From SZUA-309 sp050185825 (GTDB lineage: Bacteria > Pseudomonadota > Gammaproteobacteria > Pseudomonadales > Azotimanducaceae): a DNA stretch of 64,000 nt. Of this stretch, positions 54,089-63,059 are shown one piece after another. A model generated the notes under the pieces. The model made no database searches. It was not told the DNA's origin and was given only the letters and a program-made list of their open reading frames with translations. The position numbers and the translations under genes were made by a program. The stretch covers positions 434,001 to 498,000 of the forward strand of contig JBFWZA010000001.1 of assembly GCA_050185825.1 (NCBI GenBank), written 5' to 3'. Within the stretch, counting starts at the first letter, position 1; each line of letters starts with the position of its first letter.

Positions 54089-55213
54089 TCAATCCGCGCG
54101 CACGCTTCTTCGCGTGGCGAAACCCTCGGCGCCAGCCGCCCGCCGAGTCGGGTCCTCGGAAACGGCTACCAGGGTCTTGCCGAAGTTCCCGCCCTTGAGC
54201 ATGGCGGCGAACGCCTCGGGCGCCTTTTCCAGACCGGTCCAGACATCCTCCCGATAGACGATCCGGCCGTCCCGGATCCAGTCGGCCATCTCGGCCAGGA
54301 ACCGGTCCTGATGGTCTTTGACAAAGTTACCCACGAACAGCCCGTGCGGCGTCACCTGCTGACGCTCGAAAAACGGCTGGCCTGTTTCCATCCACGCTTC
54401 CGCGGCGGGACGACCGTCCGTGTTGCCGTACTGGGAGATCATGCCGCAGATCGTGATCCGCCCATGACGGTTCAGGAGCGGCAGCACGGCTTCATAGACA
54501 CGGCCACCCACATTCTCGAAGTAGACGTCGATGCCGTCGGGACAGGCAGCCGCGAGCGCGGCCTCGAAATCGTCCGCCAGGTGTGAGACCACCGCATCGA
54601 ACCCGAGCTCGTCGGTCACGAAGGCGCATTTCTCCGGGGTGCTGGTCACACCCACCACCCGGCAGCCCCGGATCTTCGCGAGCTGCCCGGCCACCTGCCC
54701 CACCCCGCCCGACGCCGCTGACACCACCACGGTCTCTCCCACCTGCGGATCGCACTGCACGAGCATGCCCGAGTAGGCCGTGAGCCCCAGCATGCCCATC
54801 ACGCCGACGGCGGTGGATATGGGTGCGACCACCGGATCGAGCCGGCGTGGGAACATGTAACCGAAGCAGTCGATTCCCTCACCGGTCAGGCCGTAGCGCT
54901 GCCAGCCGTTGGTGTTGAAGAGGAAGTCTCCTTCGGCGTAGTCGGGCGTGCGGCTGGCAACCACCCGGGAGACGGTGCGACCGTGGCAGACCTCACCGGG
55001 TTTTTCCGTACCGCTGCGCCGCCGCCCCCACTGATAGGGATCGAGCGACAGGTAAATCGTCCGCGTCAGGCACTGGCCGCGACCTGGCTCGGGTACGGGC
55101 ACGGACTGGTAGCGGAAATCACCGTCCGTCGGCCAGCCCTCTGCTGGCGTGCGCGCCAGCACCCACTGATCGTTCTGATACTTCTGATTCTTAGTTTTTA
55201 CCTGATTGCTCAT
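54089..55213 (-). CDS. NADP-dependent MDR oxidoreductase of the leukotriene B4 dehydrogenase/curcumin reductase type
   Basis: A 374-residue medium-chain reductase without catalytic zinc ligands. TIYLSLDPYQWGRR near the N-terminus, VVSAASGGVGQVAGQLAKIRGCRVVGV and the DVYFENVGG strand match the PTGR/CurA group, which reduces enone double bonds with NADPH. The ATG at 55213 has GGGAG directly before it. It is divergent from the deacetylase lipoprotein gene over 66 nt. Confidence 0.87.
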   Translation of the reverse strand: MSNQVKTKNQKYQNDQWVLARTPAEGWPTDGDFRYQSVPVPEPGRGQCLTRTIYLSLDPYQWGRRRSGTEKPGEVCHGRTVSRVVASRTPDYAEGDFLFNTNGWQRYGLTGEGIDCFGYMFPRRLDPVVAPISTAVGVMGMLGLTAYSGMLVQCDPQVGETVVVSAASGGVGQVAGQLAKIRGCRVVGVTSTPEKCAFVTDELGFDAVVSHLADDFEAALAAACPDGIDVYFENVGGRVYEAVLPLLNRHGRITICGMISQYGNTDGRPAAEAWMETGQPFFERQQVTPHGLFVGNFVKDHQDRFLAEMADWIRDGRIVYREDVWTGLEKAPEAFAAMLKGGNFGKTLVAVSEDPTRRAAGAEGFATRRSVRAD

Positions 55214-55279
55214 TCTCCCGCCCCTGCCTCGTGCCTGGCCTTCCCGAATGTTAGGAACGTGGCCCGATCGGAGCAACGA

Positions 55280-56077
55280 ATGGCACGTATCGGGTGGACG
55301 GTGCCTCGCGCACCACGGATGATGCGGGCTCACCCGTCAGGACACGCCCCGTTGCTGAGATCGGTTGGGACATTTCGCTGCCTCGCAGTCGCCGGGCTGC
55401 TGCTTGTCGGCGGCTGCATGTATCAGGCGGAACCCCGCTGGCTGGTTCGGGCGCTGCCGGGCGAGTACCCGGAGATCGTCTACTTCGTGCCGACCCGCGA
55501 GAACGCCATCGCGCTGACCATCGACGACGGGCTGGACCCGGAAACGACGCCGCTGATCCTGGACGTGCTCGAGGACCACGGAGCGCACGCCACCTTCTTC
55601 CTCGTCAGCCACAGCCTGCCGGGCAACGAAGTGCTTCTCGAACGCATCCTCCGGGAGGGTCACGAGATCGGCAATCACATGACCGAGGACGAGGTGACCG
55701 TTCGCCTCGACGACGAGACGCTCTCTGCCAGGTTCAATGAAGCCGCGGACGCACTCGGGGCGGTCGCACCCATCCGCTGGTTCAGGCCCGGATCGGGTCG
55801 ATACGACGACCGCGTGCTCGCACTGACCCGCGCCCGCGGCTATCGGATCGCGCTGGCCTCGGTGGTCCCTCTGGATACGGTGATCAGCAGTCCCCGCACC
55901 ATGGCAGGTTTCATCGACTGGATGGTGGAGCCCGGCAGCGTGGTCGTGCTCCACGACGTGCAGGAGCGTGGTCACCGGACGGTAGCGACCCTCGAGCGTG
56001 TGCTGCCGACACTGGCGGAGAAGGACGTGCAGGTGCTCACCCTGAGTGCGCTGGACGCACTGGCGGACCCGAGCTGA
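55280..56077 (+). CDS. Polysaccharide deacetylase family lipoprotein
   Basis: A 265-residue NodB-domain lipoprotein (lipobox VGGC, Cys46). The metal and catalytic motif ALTIDDG gives Asp82-Asp83, and the His pair lies in GHEIGNH (His128, His133). FRPGSGRY and VVLHDV are the later NodB motifs. It would remove N-acetyl groups from a surface or wall glycan. The ATG at 55280 has GGAG 6 nt upstream; a later double ATG (55319/55322) is a rival start nearer the hydrophobic segment. Convergent with the DUF481 gene. Confidence 0.82.
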   Translation: MARIGWTVPRAPRMMRAHPSGHAPLLRSVGTFRCLAVAGLLLVGGCMYQAEPRWLVRALPGEYPEIVYFVPTRENAIALTIDDGLDPETTPLILDVLEDHGAHATFFLVSHSLPGNEVLLERILREGHEIGNHMTEDEVTVRLDDETLSARFNEAADALGAVAPIRWFRPGSGRYDDRVLALTRARGYRIALASVVPLDTVISSPRTMAGFIDWMVEPGSVVVLHDVQERGHRTVATLERVLPTLAEKDVQVLTLSALDALADPS

Positions 56078-56136
56078 CATTCCGCGCGGCCCTGGTCTGC
56101 TCCGCGCCTGGGAGTCCGTACGGGGCCGAGCGGGTC

Positions 56137-57183
56137 TTACAGCGACCAGCCGATGCTGGTCGAGATGCCGTAGTCGTTACTCTTGTCATTCGTGTCGGTA
56201 GTGCTGTCGTAGGCACGGCTGTCGAAGTCGTCGTATACAGACACCTCCCAGAACAGGTCATCGAAGATTTCCCAGCGCAGACTCAGGTCGAAACTGGCCC
56301 TGACCCTGCCCCAGTCGGTGATGCTGGGAAAGAGCACGATCGATGAGGAGAGATCGAGCTCCGGACTACGGAACTTGTACCAGTCGATGGTGGTGCCGAA
56401 GATCAGCTCCGATCCCCATCGGCTGGACTGCTCGTTGAACCGTTCCTCACTGATATCGATTCCCGTGAATGCTCGCCACCGCTGGTTGGCGAGCGGGAAG
56501 TACGCCCGTCCCAGCAACCAGGCACCCAGCACCCGATAGTCCAGGTTGAGAGCATCGTTGTCCTCGTACTGAATCTGATAACCGGTGAAGTAGCGCGTAT
56601 TCGAGTAGCGCAGCGAGTTGAAGTCGACGGTACGGCGAACCGATTCGTCGGCATCAGACGAGCTCGATACCTGGCTTGTAGCGTTGAACTGCCGGCTGCG
56701 TTGCTCCGTGTCGTAGCTGACGTTGGCCGAGAAGTTGAGCTGCTCCACGCCATTCGATTTGGTGAACGAATAGCCGAATGACGTGCTGATGTCGAGCCGA
56801 TCCCAGAATCCGTCCTCCAGCGGCTCGAAGGCCACCACATCCCGCATTTCCACTTCGTCCCGACCCGTTTCCGAGTCAAGCACCAGTGTCCGGTCGGCCT
56901 GCGTAGGGCTAAGCGATGCCAGCGTCACACGGCCGTTCCGGCGTTCCACCCGCAGCTGCTGCCTGGTCTCCAGCCGGGTCACATCCGCCCAGTCGATTTC
57001 GATGGTGCCGGTGGAATCGGTCTTGAAGGACAGCTTGCCGCGGTCGAGCTGCTTCACCTCGCCAACCATCCGGCTGCCGGCGAACTCGACCACGTCCGTC
57101 TTGGCCGCCAGCGCTGCCGGCGAAACGAGCACGAGCCCCAGCAGCAGCCACCCACAGCCGCGCTCGACAGACTTCGTCTTCAC
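56137..57183 (-). CDS. DUF481 family outer-membrane-type protein
   Basis: A 348-residue protein with a signal peptide (ending ALAA near residue 27), an N-terminal stretch DVVEFAGSRMVGEVKQL and IEIDWADVTRLETRQ typical of the region before DUF481, and a C-terminal half of alternating beta strands (SFGYSFTKSNGVEQLNFSAN, then EERFNEQSSRWGSELIFG). It ends GWSL. A small beta-barrel in the outer membrane is inferred. The GTG at 57183 is used because GGAGG lies 8 nt upstream. Divergent from the esterase gene. Confidence 0.8.
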   Translation of the reverse strand: MKTKSVERGCGWLLLGLVLVSPAALAAKTDVVEFAGSRMVGEVKQLDRGKLSFKTDSTGTIEIDWADVTRLETRQQLRVERRNGRVTLASLSPTQADRTLVLDSETGRDEVEMRDVVAFEPLEDGFWDRLDISTSFGYSFTKSNGVEQLNFSANVSYDTEQRSRQFNATSQVSSSSDADESVRRTVDFNSLRYSNTRYFTGYQIQYEDNDALNLDYRVLGAWLLGRAYFPLANQRWRAFTGIDISEERFNEQSSRWGSELIFGTTIDWYKFRSPELDLSSSIVLFPSITDWGRVRASFDLSLRWEIFDDLFWEVSVYDDFDSRAYDSTTDTNDKSNDYGISTSIGWSL

Positions 57184-57304
57184 ACCACGATCCTCCACAC
57201 CGCGTATTCGAATGGTAGCGTGACCAGGCCGGATGCACAGCGCGAACGCTGCTGCCCGATCGGCCGGATTTCCGTACAATCGTCGAAGCTCGAAGGGAGG
57301 GAGC

Positions 57305-59005
57305 GTGACGGCGCGATCGCCTGCACTTTTCTGTCTGACCATCATCGCCGTGGTCTATGCCTGTCATTCTGTGGCCGACATCCGGCTTGGCGTGGATTGG
57401 AACGGCGACGGGCTCATCCAGACCACAGCGCACGAGCGGATACCCCGGGACGCACCCACCGTCGAGCAGCCTTTTCCGTTCTGGATCAACCACGATCAGG
57501 ACGACGTCGAAACCGGCGGTGAGAGCTGGCCCATCGCCCGTGCGGACGGGGAAACCGGGATCAAGGACTCGACCCGCGACCTCGAGGACTTCACCCGGCT
57601 GCAGGTCGAGATCGATGATCTCGCCACCTATCCGGAGGACGCGCTGCTCGAGCTTGCCTGGCAGAACGGCAGCGGCGCCACCCTCAACCTCTTCAGGGCA
57701 ACGGACCCGGACTGCTCGCGGAACTACCTGCTGAATGCGGACGCGGCGGCGGCCGAGCTCGCGGATAGCGCGCGAGCCGCCACCGGACACGTCGCCGGCC
57801 AGAGCTTCCGCATCCGCCTGTCCCGGCTCGGCGCCGCAGACCTGGATGGCGGTGGATACTGCTTCCTCTTCGACGTGGCGAGCGCCGGCACCGATGCCCT
57901 CGTCGCTCGGATCCTGGTCGGTGGCGATCCGGTCGCGGTCTCACCGCCGCTGCCCATGGATCTGCGCCACGTCAAGACTTTTTATCAGCGCACGACCATG
58001 AGCTGGCCCGAAGAGGTTCGACCCCCCTGGGAGTACACCACGGAGCCGCCACCGGTGCCCGACCTGGCCTGGCGATACGATGCCCAGGGGTACGACTTCC
58101 GTCCGGGATGGTTCGAGACCGACGACGTCGTCGTCTGGATCTACGGCTGGCTGCGGAGCGGCGAGGGCCTCTACGAGATGGCCACCACGCAGGCCGGGGA
58201 AACGGTCTTCAAACGTCTGTGGCATCGGGGCTTCCGGGGCAGATTGATCTTCTTTCATTGGCCGACGGTGAAACCCGCCTACGCCTTCGGACTGCTGGAG
58301 AGCGAATACCGGGCATACAAATCCGCTCCCGCCTTGATCGACTTCGTCAGCACCATTCCCCCGGACAAACGCCTGCACCTGACCGCTCACAGCCTGGGTT
58401 GTGTCCTGCTCACGGAAGCACTCAAGCAGGGCCTGCAGGCCGAGGACGCACTGTTGCAGGTCGGCGCCATTCCCGCCGGTGCCTACGACACCCGACCCGT
58501 GCTGACCCTGCCCGACATGACCGAGGTCGTCACGCCGGAGCTGCCCGAAGATGGCGGCTATCTGGGATACGTCGAGCAGACACGTACGCCCGCTTACTCC
58601 ATGTACAACTTCGCCGACGTGACCTTCTTCGGCTGGAACATCGCCCAGAAGCAGATGAAGCCCACGTCCAAACGGGGCGGCTACCGCTACGCCTGGGATT
58701 CCAAGGCGCCGCCGGAAGAGCGCGCGCGGCTGTATTACCGGACGGGTCTGTTCAGCTCCGACTACCGGGTGGTGACCGACCATCACGAGATCATGGCCTT
58801 CATCGCCAAATCGAAAACTCATGCCCTCGGCGCGGAGACACGCGTCAAGGGGCAGATCCGTCGGGTGTTCGACCTGGCGCGATCGCCCTTCGAGTTCCAC
58901 ACCGGCCACGTGGTCGGCTGGACGCGAAACGCCTACCAGACCACGGAGTTCTACAACCTGCTGCTCGACATCTGGAACATCCGCTATGTCAGCCAGCTGC
59001 TCTGA
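57305..59005 (+). CDS. Exported alpha/beta hydrolase (esterase-like) with long N-terminal domain
   Basis: A 566-residue protein with an N-terminal hydrophobic stretch. Its N-terminal half shows a DWNGDGLIQ acidic loop, PFPFWINHDQDDVETGG and DSTRDLEDFTRLQVEID, a pattern known from large bacterial proteins of unknown role. The C-terminal half is an alpha/beta hydrolase of the DUF900 type with nucleophile motif AHSLGC and GRLIFFHWP as the strand before. An esterase or lipase role outside the cytoplasm is inferred. GTG start with GGGAGG 3 nt upstream. The stop overlaps the next gene by 20 nt. Confidence 0.75.
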   Translation: MTARSPALFCLTIIAVVYACHSVADIRLGVDWNGDGLIQTTAHERIPRDAPTVEQPFPFWINHDQDDVETGGESWPIARADGETGIKDSTRDLEDFTRLQVEIDDLATYPEDALLELAWQNGSGATLNLFRATDPDCSRNYLLNADAAAAELADSARAATGHVAGQSFRIRLSRLGAADLDGGGYCFLFDVASAGTDALVARILVGGDPVAVSPPLPMDLRHVKTFYQRTTMSWPEEVRPPWEYTTEPPPVPDLAWRYDAQGYDFRPGWFETDDVVVWIYGWLRSGEGLYEMATTQAGETVFKRLWHRGFRGRLIFFHWPTVKPAYAFGLLESEYRAYKSAPALIDFVSTIPPDKRLHLTAHSLGCVLLTEALKQGLQAEDALLQVGAIPAGAYDTRPVLTLPDMTEVVTPELPEDGGYLGYVEQTRTPAYSMYNFADVTFFGWNIAQKQMKPTSKRGGYRYAWDSKAPPEERARLYYRTGLFSSDYRVVTDHHEIMAFIAKSKTHALGAETRVKGQIRRVFDLARSPFEFHTGHVVGWTRNAYQTTEFYNLLLDIWNIRYVSQLL

Positions 59006-59981
59006 GGCGCTCCGCACTTCGGCCGCGTTTTTCCTCCTGCTGCTGATGCTGACAGGCAACGCCGGCTGTGTGACACGGGCCCAGGATGCCGCGTCGCAGA
59101 GCGACATCTCCTGGTTCGCGCGCACGCTCGGTCAGGATAATCCGTTCTCCGAGCTCGACCCGGAAGAGTTCGAAAGCACCGCGCGTGCCGCCATCCGGAC
59201 ACCCATCGAGTTTCACGGCCTGGTGCTCAGCGACTCGGGCAATCCCCTCAAGGGTGCGAAGGTGACGGCCACCGTGTTCGATCACCTCGTGGACCCGTTC
59301 GAGTTTCCCTTCTTCGCGTTCACGAATCGGGCGCCGGTGCTCACCGACGCACAGGGCCGCTTCAGCTTCGCGAAGGAACGTGGGGCGGGGATGTACGTGA
59401 CGGTGGAGGTGCCCGGCTGGGGACCGGTCGTCACGGCGCGGCGCCTGTACGTCTATGCACAAGAGCTGAACACCACGCCGGATCTGCCGATGACGCAGGC
59501 CACCGCGGAGCGGTTCGTGTTCGCGGAGCGCCGGCCGGAGGAGGAACTGCGTCCGATCCACACCGGCGCGTTGCCCCTGCTCGGCGACGGCCAACCGCTC
59601 GAGGTGGGGTTGCGCACCGTCGCACCCTACGGGGTGGAGCCGGGCACCGGCGACGCCTTCGTCGCCTGTAACCGGACTCTCGCCGATGCCGCACCCGATG
59701 CCCGCTTCGACTGGTGGTGCGAGCTCACCATCCCCGGTGGCGGCATGCAGCCTCTGCGCATCGACATGGAGCGCGCGCCGGAATCGGGATACCAGGAAAC
59801 CGGCCGCCTCGAATACCTGGCCGATGATCCCGAGTGGGACGACCGCGCCGAGCGCAATCTCATCCTGCGCTTTGCCGACGGCAACTATGCCCACGTTCGA
59901 GTATCCATGCGGATGGACGGCGACTTCTTCGTGGCTTTCGACGGTGTGTGGAACCCTACCGGTTCCACCTGGCTCGATTGA
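58986..59981 (+). CDS. Lipoprotein with Ig-like/carboxypeptidase-regulatory domain, unknown function
   Basis: A 331-residue lipoprotein (lipobox GNAGC, Cys28). Residues about 70-150 form a carboxypeptidase regulatory-like domain (IEFHGLVLSDSGNPLKGAKVTATV to MYVTVEVPGWG). The rest has WWCELTIPGGGM and NYAHVRVSMRMDGDFF with no known catalytic motif. It overlaps the esterase gene by 20 nt and abuts the transporter gene, so it probably acts with them at the cell surface. Confidence 0.75.
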   Translation: MSASCSEALRTSAAFFLLLLMLTGNAGCVTRAQDAASQSDISWFARTLGQDNPFSELDPEEFESTARAAIRTPIEFHGLVLSDSGNPLKGAKVTATVFDHLVDPFEFPFFAFTNRAPVLTDAQGRFSFAKERGAGMYVTVEVPGWGPVVTARRLYVYAQELNTTPDLPMTQATAERFVFAERRPEEELRPIHTGALPLLGDGQPLEVGLRTVAPYGVEPGTGDAFVACNRTLADAAPDARFDWWCELTIPGGGMQPLRIDMERAPESGYQETGRLEYLADDPEWDDRAERNLILRFADGNYAHVRVSMRMDGDFFVAFDGVWNPTGSTWLD

Positions 59982-61483
59982 GCAGACGCACACGGAGGAT
60001 CGACACCCTGGCATCCCCCAACCCCATCGATCCGCACACGGTACCCACCCGCACCCGCCTGGCCTTCGGTGTGGGCGCGTCGGCCGAGGCGATGTGCCTC
60101 TACTCCGTCGCCGTGCTCGGCATGCTCTTCTACAACCAGGTGCACGGGCTGAACGTGCTGATGGCGGGCCTCGTGCCGACCATCGCCATCTTCGTGGACG
60201 CCATCTCCGACCCGCTGATCGGCTCCCTCTCCGACCGGTTCAGGAACCGGCGCTGGGGGCGGCGACACCCGTTCATGCTGGTGGCGCCGGCGCCCATCGC
60301 GGTGAGCTTCTACTGCGTGTTCAGCCCGCCCGCGAACCTGCCGGAGTGGGAGCTGTTTGCCTGGTTCCTGGGCTGGTCCATCAGCCTGCGCACGTTCATG
60401 ACCCTCTATCACGTGCCGCACCTGGCACTCGGCGGCGAGCTGTCGAAGGCCTACACCGAGCGCTCCAAGATCATGAGCTACAACAACTTTTTCGGTTGGC
60501 TCGGTGGCGCCGGCGTGTTCAAGGTGAACACGGTGGTGTTCTTCGCCAGCGCAGGGCTTGCCGGCAACGGCCTTCTGAACGGTGAATCCTATCCGGCCTT
60601 CGCCATCACCATCGCGACCACCATCGTCCTCGTGCTCTTCGCGTCCGCCTGGTTCACGCGTGACCGGATCCCGACACTTCCGCAGCCACCGGAAGACCTG
60701 CCGAAGTTCTCCTTCCAGACGTTCATCTCCGATCTGGTGGGCGCCTTCAGTAACCGCAACTACCTGATGCTGATGATCGCCTTCTTCCTGCTCTCGCTCA
60801 TGCTCGGCGTACGGACGGCGTTGTCCAACTACATGAACATCTTCTACTGGGAACTGCCTGCGCGGGACATCGGCACGCTGATCTTCATCGGTTCGTTCAT
60901 CGGCTACGCCACCGGATTCCTGTTCTCTGCCCGCCTGCATCACGTGTTCGACAAGCGGGCGACGATCGTCGCCACGGCCATCGGTCTTTCCGTCTTCCCT
61001 GCGCTGCCGGTGATACTGCGGCTGGCAGACACGTTCCCCGAGAACGGCTCAGACTGGCTGCTGCCGGCCATCGTCTTTTTTCAGATCTTCTCCTCCGGCT
61101 GCGGCAGCATTCTCAACATCAGCGTCATGTCGGCGCTGGCGGACATCGCCGACGAGAACGAGATGCGGCTCGGTCATCGCCAGGAAGGCACCCTGTATGC
61201 GGCGCGCACGTTCTTCGCCAAGCTGGACAACTCCATCGGTCACGGGATCGCCTCCCTGTCGCTCTGGCTCATCGCCTTCCCCGACAACGCCCGTCCCGGT
61301 GAGGTGGAGTCCTCCACCATCTGGTGGCTCGGCATGATCGACTCGCCGATCACCATCATCCCGGGACTGATTGCTGCCGTGTTCTACGCACAGTACCGGA
61401 TCAACAGAAAGAGCTACGAGGAAACGCAGTCCAGGCTTGCAAGCAGGCGGGCCGGGCTGCCGGGCGGCGCCCGTGAGCACTGA
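59978..61483 (+). CDS. GPH-type MFS symporter
   Basis: A 501-residue transporter of about 12 membrane segments. AISDPLIGSLSDRFRNRRWGRRHPFM has the charged loop of the glycoside-pentoside-hexuronide family, and YHVPHLALGGELSKAYTERSK is the next hallmark. The start is uncertain: TTG at 59978 overlaps the lipoprotein stop, whereas GGAGG (59994-59998) precedes an unusual CTG at 60008. It sits between a lipoprotein and an acyl-CoA ligase, suggesting import of the compound that is then activated. Confidence 0.83.
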   Translation: MSRRTRRIDTLASPNPIDPHTVPTRTRLAFGVGASAEAMCLYSVAVLGMLFYNQVHGLNVLMAGLVPTIAIFVDAISDPLIGSLSDRFRNRRWGRRHPFMLVAPAPIAVSFYCVFSPPANLPEWELFAWFLGWSISLRTFMTLYHVPHLALGGELSKAYTERSKIMSYNNFFGWLGGAGVFKVNTVVFFASAGLAGNGLLNGESYPAFAITIATTIVLVLFASAWFTRDRIPTLPQPPEDLPKFSFQTFISDLVGAFSNRNYLMLMIAFFLLSLMLGVRTALSNYMNIFYWELPARDIGTLIFIGSFIGYATGFLFSARLHHVFDKRATIVATAIGLSVFPALPVILRLADTFPENGSDWLLPAIVFFQIFSSGCGSILNISVMSALADIADENEMRLGHRQEGTLYAARTFFAKLDNSIGHGIASLSLWLIAFPDNARPGEVESSTIWWLGMIDSPITIIPGLIAAVFYAQYRINRKSYEETQSRLASRRAGLPGGAREH

Positions 61484-63032
61484 CGTGCTCGCATCACGTA
61501 TCGAGGAGGCCGCCCGCGTGGGCATGCAACCCGCGGTGTGGGCCGAGCTGCAACCGGATCGCGTGGCCATCTACGATTACCCGGGCCAGAATCGCACCTT
61601 CGGCGAGCTGAACGCCAACGCCAACCGCATTTCCCGGCTGCTGCGTGCCTCCGGACTCGGTGCGGGCGATGCCATCGCTCTGCTCTGCAGCAATCGGGCG
61701 GAGTTCTGCGACGTGCTGCTGGCCGCCCTGCGCACGGGCATACGCTGCACCCCCGTGAACTGGCATCTCACCGCCGGCGAGATCGCCTACATCGTGCGCG
61801 ACTGCGACGCCCGGGCGCTCTTCGCGGATGTTCGCGTCGGGGACCAGGCGCAAACGGCTGCCGCTCAGTGCCCGGCGCTGGAGCTCAAGGTCGCGATCGG
61901 CGATCGGATCGACGGTTTCCATAGCTACGGCGAGGCCCTCAACCCTTTCGCAGGCGCCGACATTGCGGATCCGATTCGCGGTTACACCATGCTCTACACC
62001 TCGGGCACCACCGGGCGCCCCAAGGGAGTGCACAAGCCGGACGCGGTCTACGCGCCGTTCAATCCGGACGCCGACCGTGCGCAGGACGTCTACCTGTGCA
62101 CGGGGCCGGCGTATCACGCGGCGCCGCTGGCCGGGAACGTGCGGACCCCGCTGATGAACGGGTTGCCGGTCGTTTTTCTCGACAAGTGGGACAGCGAGAC
62201 CGTGCTGCGGCTCATCGAGCAGCATCGCGTCACCCACACGCACATGGTGCCGATCATGTTCCAGCGGCTGCTGGCGCTGCCGGAGGTGGTGCGACACGGC
62301 TACGACACGAGCTCACTCAAGCGGATCACCCACGGCGCCGCACCCTGCCCGCCGGAGGTGAAGCACGCCATGATCCGCTGGCTCGGGCCTGTGCTCCACG
62401 AGTACTACGCCGGGTCGGAAGGCGGCGCCGGGTTCCTGATCGATTCCGAGGAATGGCTGCAGCGGCCAGGCAGCGTGGGCAGGTGTCCCGACCCTGCCGC
62501 CGCCCGCATTCTCGGCGACGACGGCAACACGTGTCCGCCGGGTACGGAAGGCACCATCTACCTGCGCCTCGGCGTACCGTTCGAGTACTACAAGGATCCC
62601 GAGAAGACCCGGAAGAGCCGCCACGACGACTACTTCACCCTGGGCGACATCGGCTACCTCGACGGGGACGGCTATCTCTTCCTCACCGGCCGCAGCGCGG
62701 AAACCATCATCGCCGGCGGGGTCAACATCTACCCGCAGGAGATCGACAACGAGCTGATCAAGCATCCGGCGGTGGAGGACTCCTGCGTGATCGGCATCCC
62801 GCACGACGAGTACGGCGAGGAGGTGAAGGCGGTCATCCAGCTCAAGCCCGGCTTCACGCCCGACGACCGGATCCGGAAGGAGATCCTGGACCTGGCCAGA
62901 GCCGGACTCGCCCGCTACAAGATTCCCCGGTCGATCGATTTCGTCGCCGAGCTGCCACGCAGCGCGGCCGGCAAGATTCTCCGCAACCGGGTCCGGGAAC
63001 GCTACTGGCGAAACCGGGACCGCAAGATCTGA
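61473..63032 (+). CDS. AMP-dependent acyl-CoA synthetase (ligase)
   Basis: A 519-residue ANL-superfamily ligase that makes acyl-CoA through an acyl-AMP. Motifs are seen in order: YTSGTTGRPKGV (P-loop), YYAGSEGG, GDIGYLDGDGYLFLTGR and the C-terminal Lys in SAAGKILRN. A GTG start 11 nt before the transporter's stop is used, so translation is coupled to import. Substrate acid unknown; a fatty or branched/cyclic acid is plausible. Confidence 0.88.
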   Translation: MSTDVLASRIEEAARVGMQPAVWAELQPDRVAIYDYPGQNRTFGELNANANRISRLLRASGLGAGDAIALLCSNRAEFCDVLLAALRTGIRCTPVNWHLTAGEIAYIVRDCDARALFADVRVGDQAQTAAAQCPALELKVAIGDRIDGFHSYGEALNPFAGADIADPIRGYTMLYTSGTTGRPKGVHKPDAVYAPFNPDADRAQDVYLCTGPAYHAAPLAGNVRTPLMNGLPVVFLDKWDSETVLRLIEQHRVTHTHMVPIMFQRLLALPEVVRHGYDTSSLKRITHGAAPCPPEVKHAMIRWLGPVLHEYYAGSEGGAGFLIDSEEWLQRPGSVGRCPDPAAARILGDDGNTCPPGTEGTIYLRLGVPFEYYKDPEKTRKSRHDDYFTLGDIGYLDGDGYLFLTGRSAETIIAGGVNIYPQEIDNELIKHPAVEDSCVIGIPHDEYGEEVKAVIQLKPGFTPDDRIRKEILDLARAGLARYKIPRSIDFVAELPRSAAGKILRNRVRERYWRNRDRKI

Positions 63033-63059
63033 TACCAGGAACGTCCAGGAAACCTCAAA

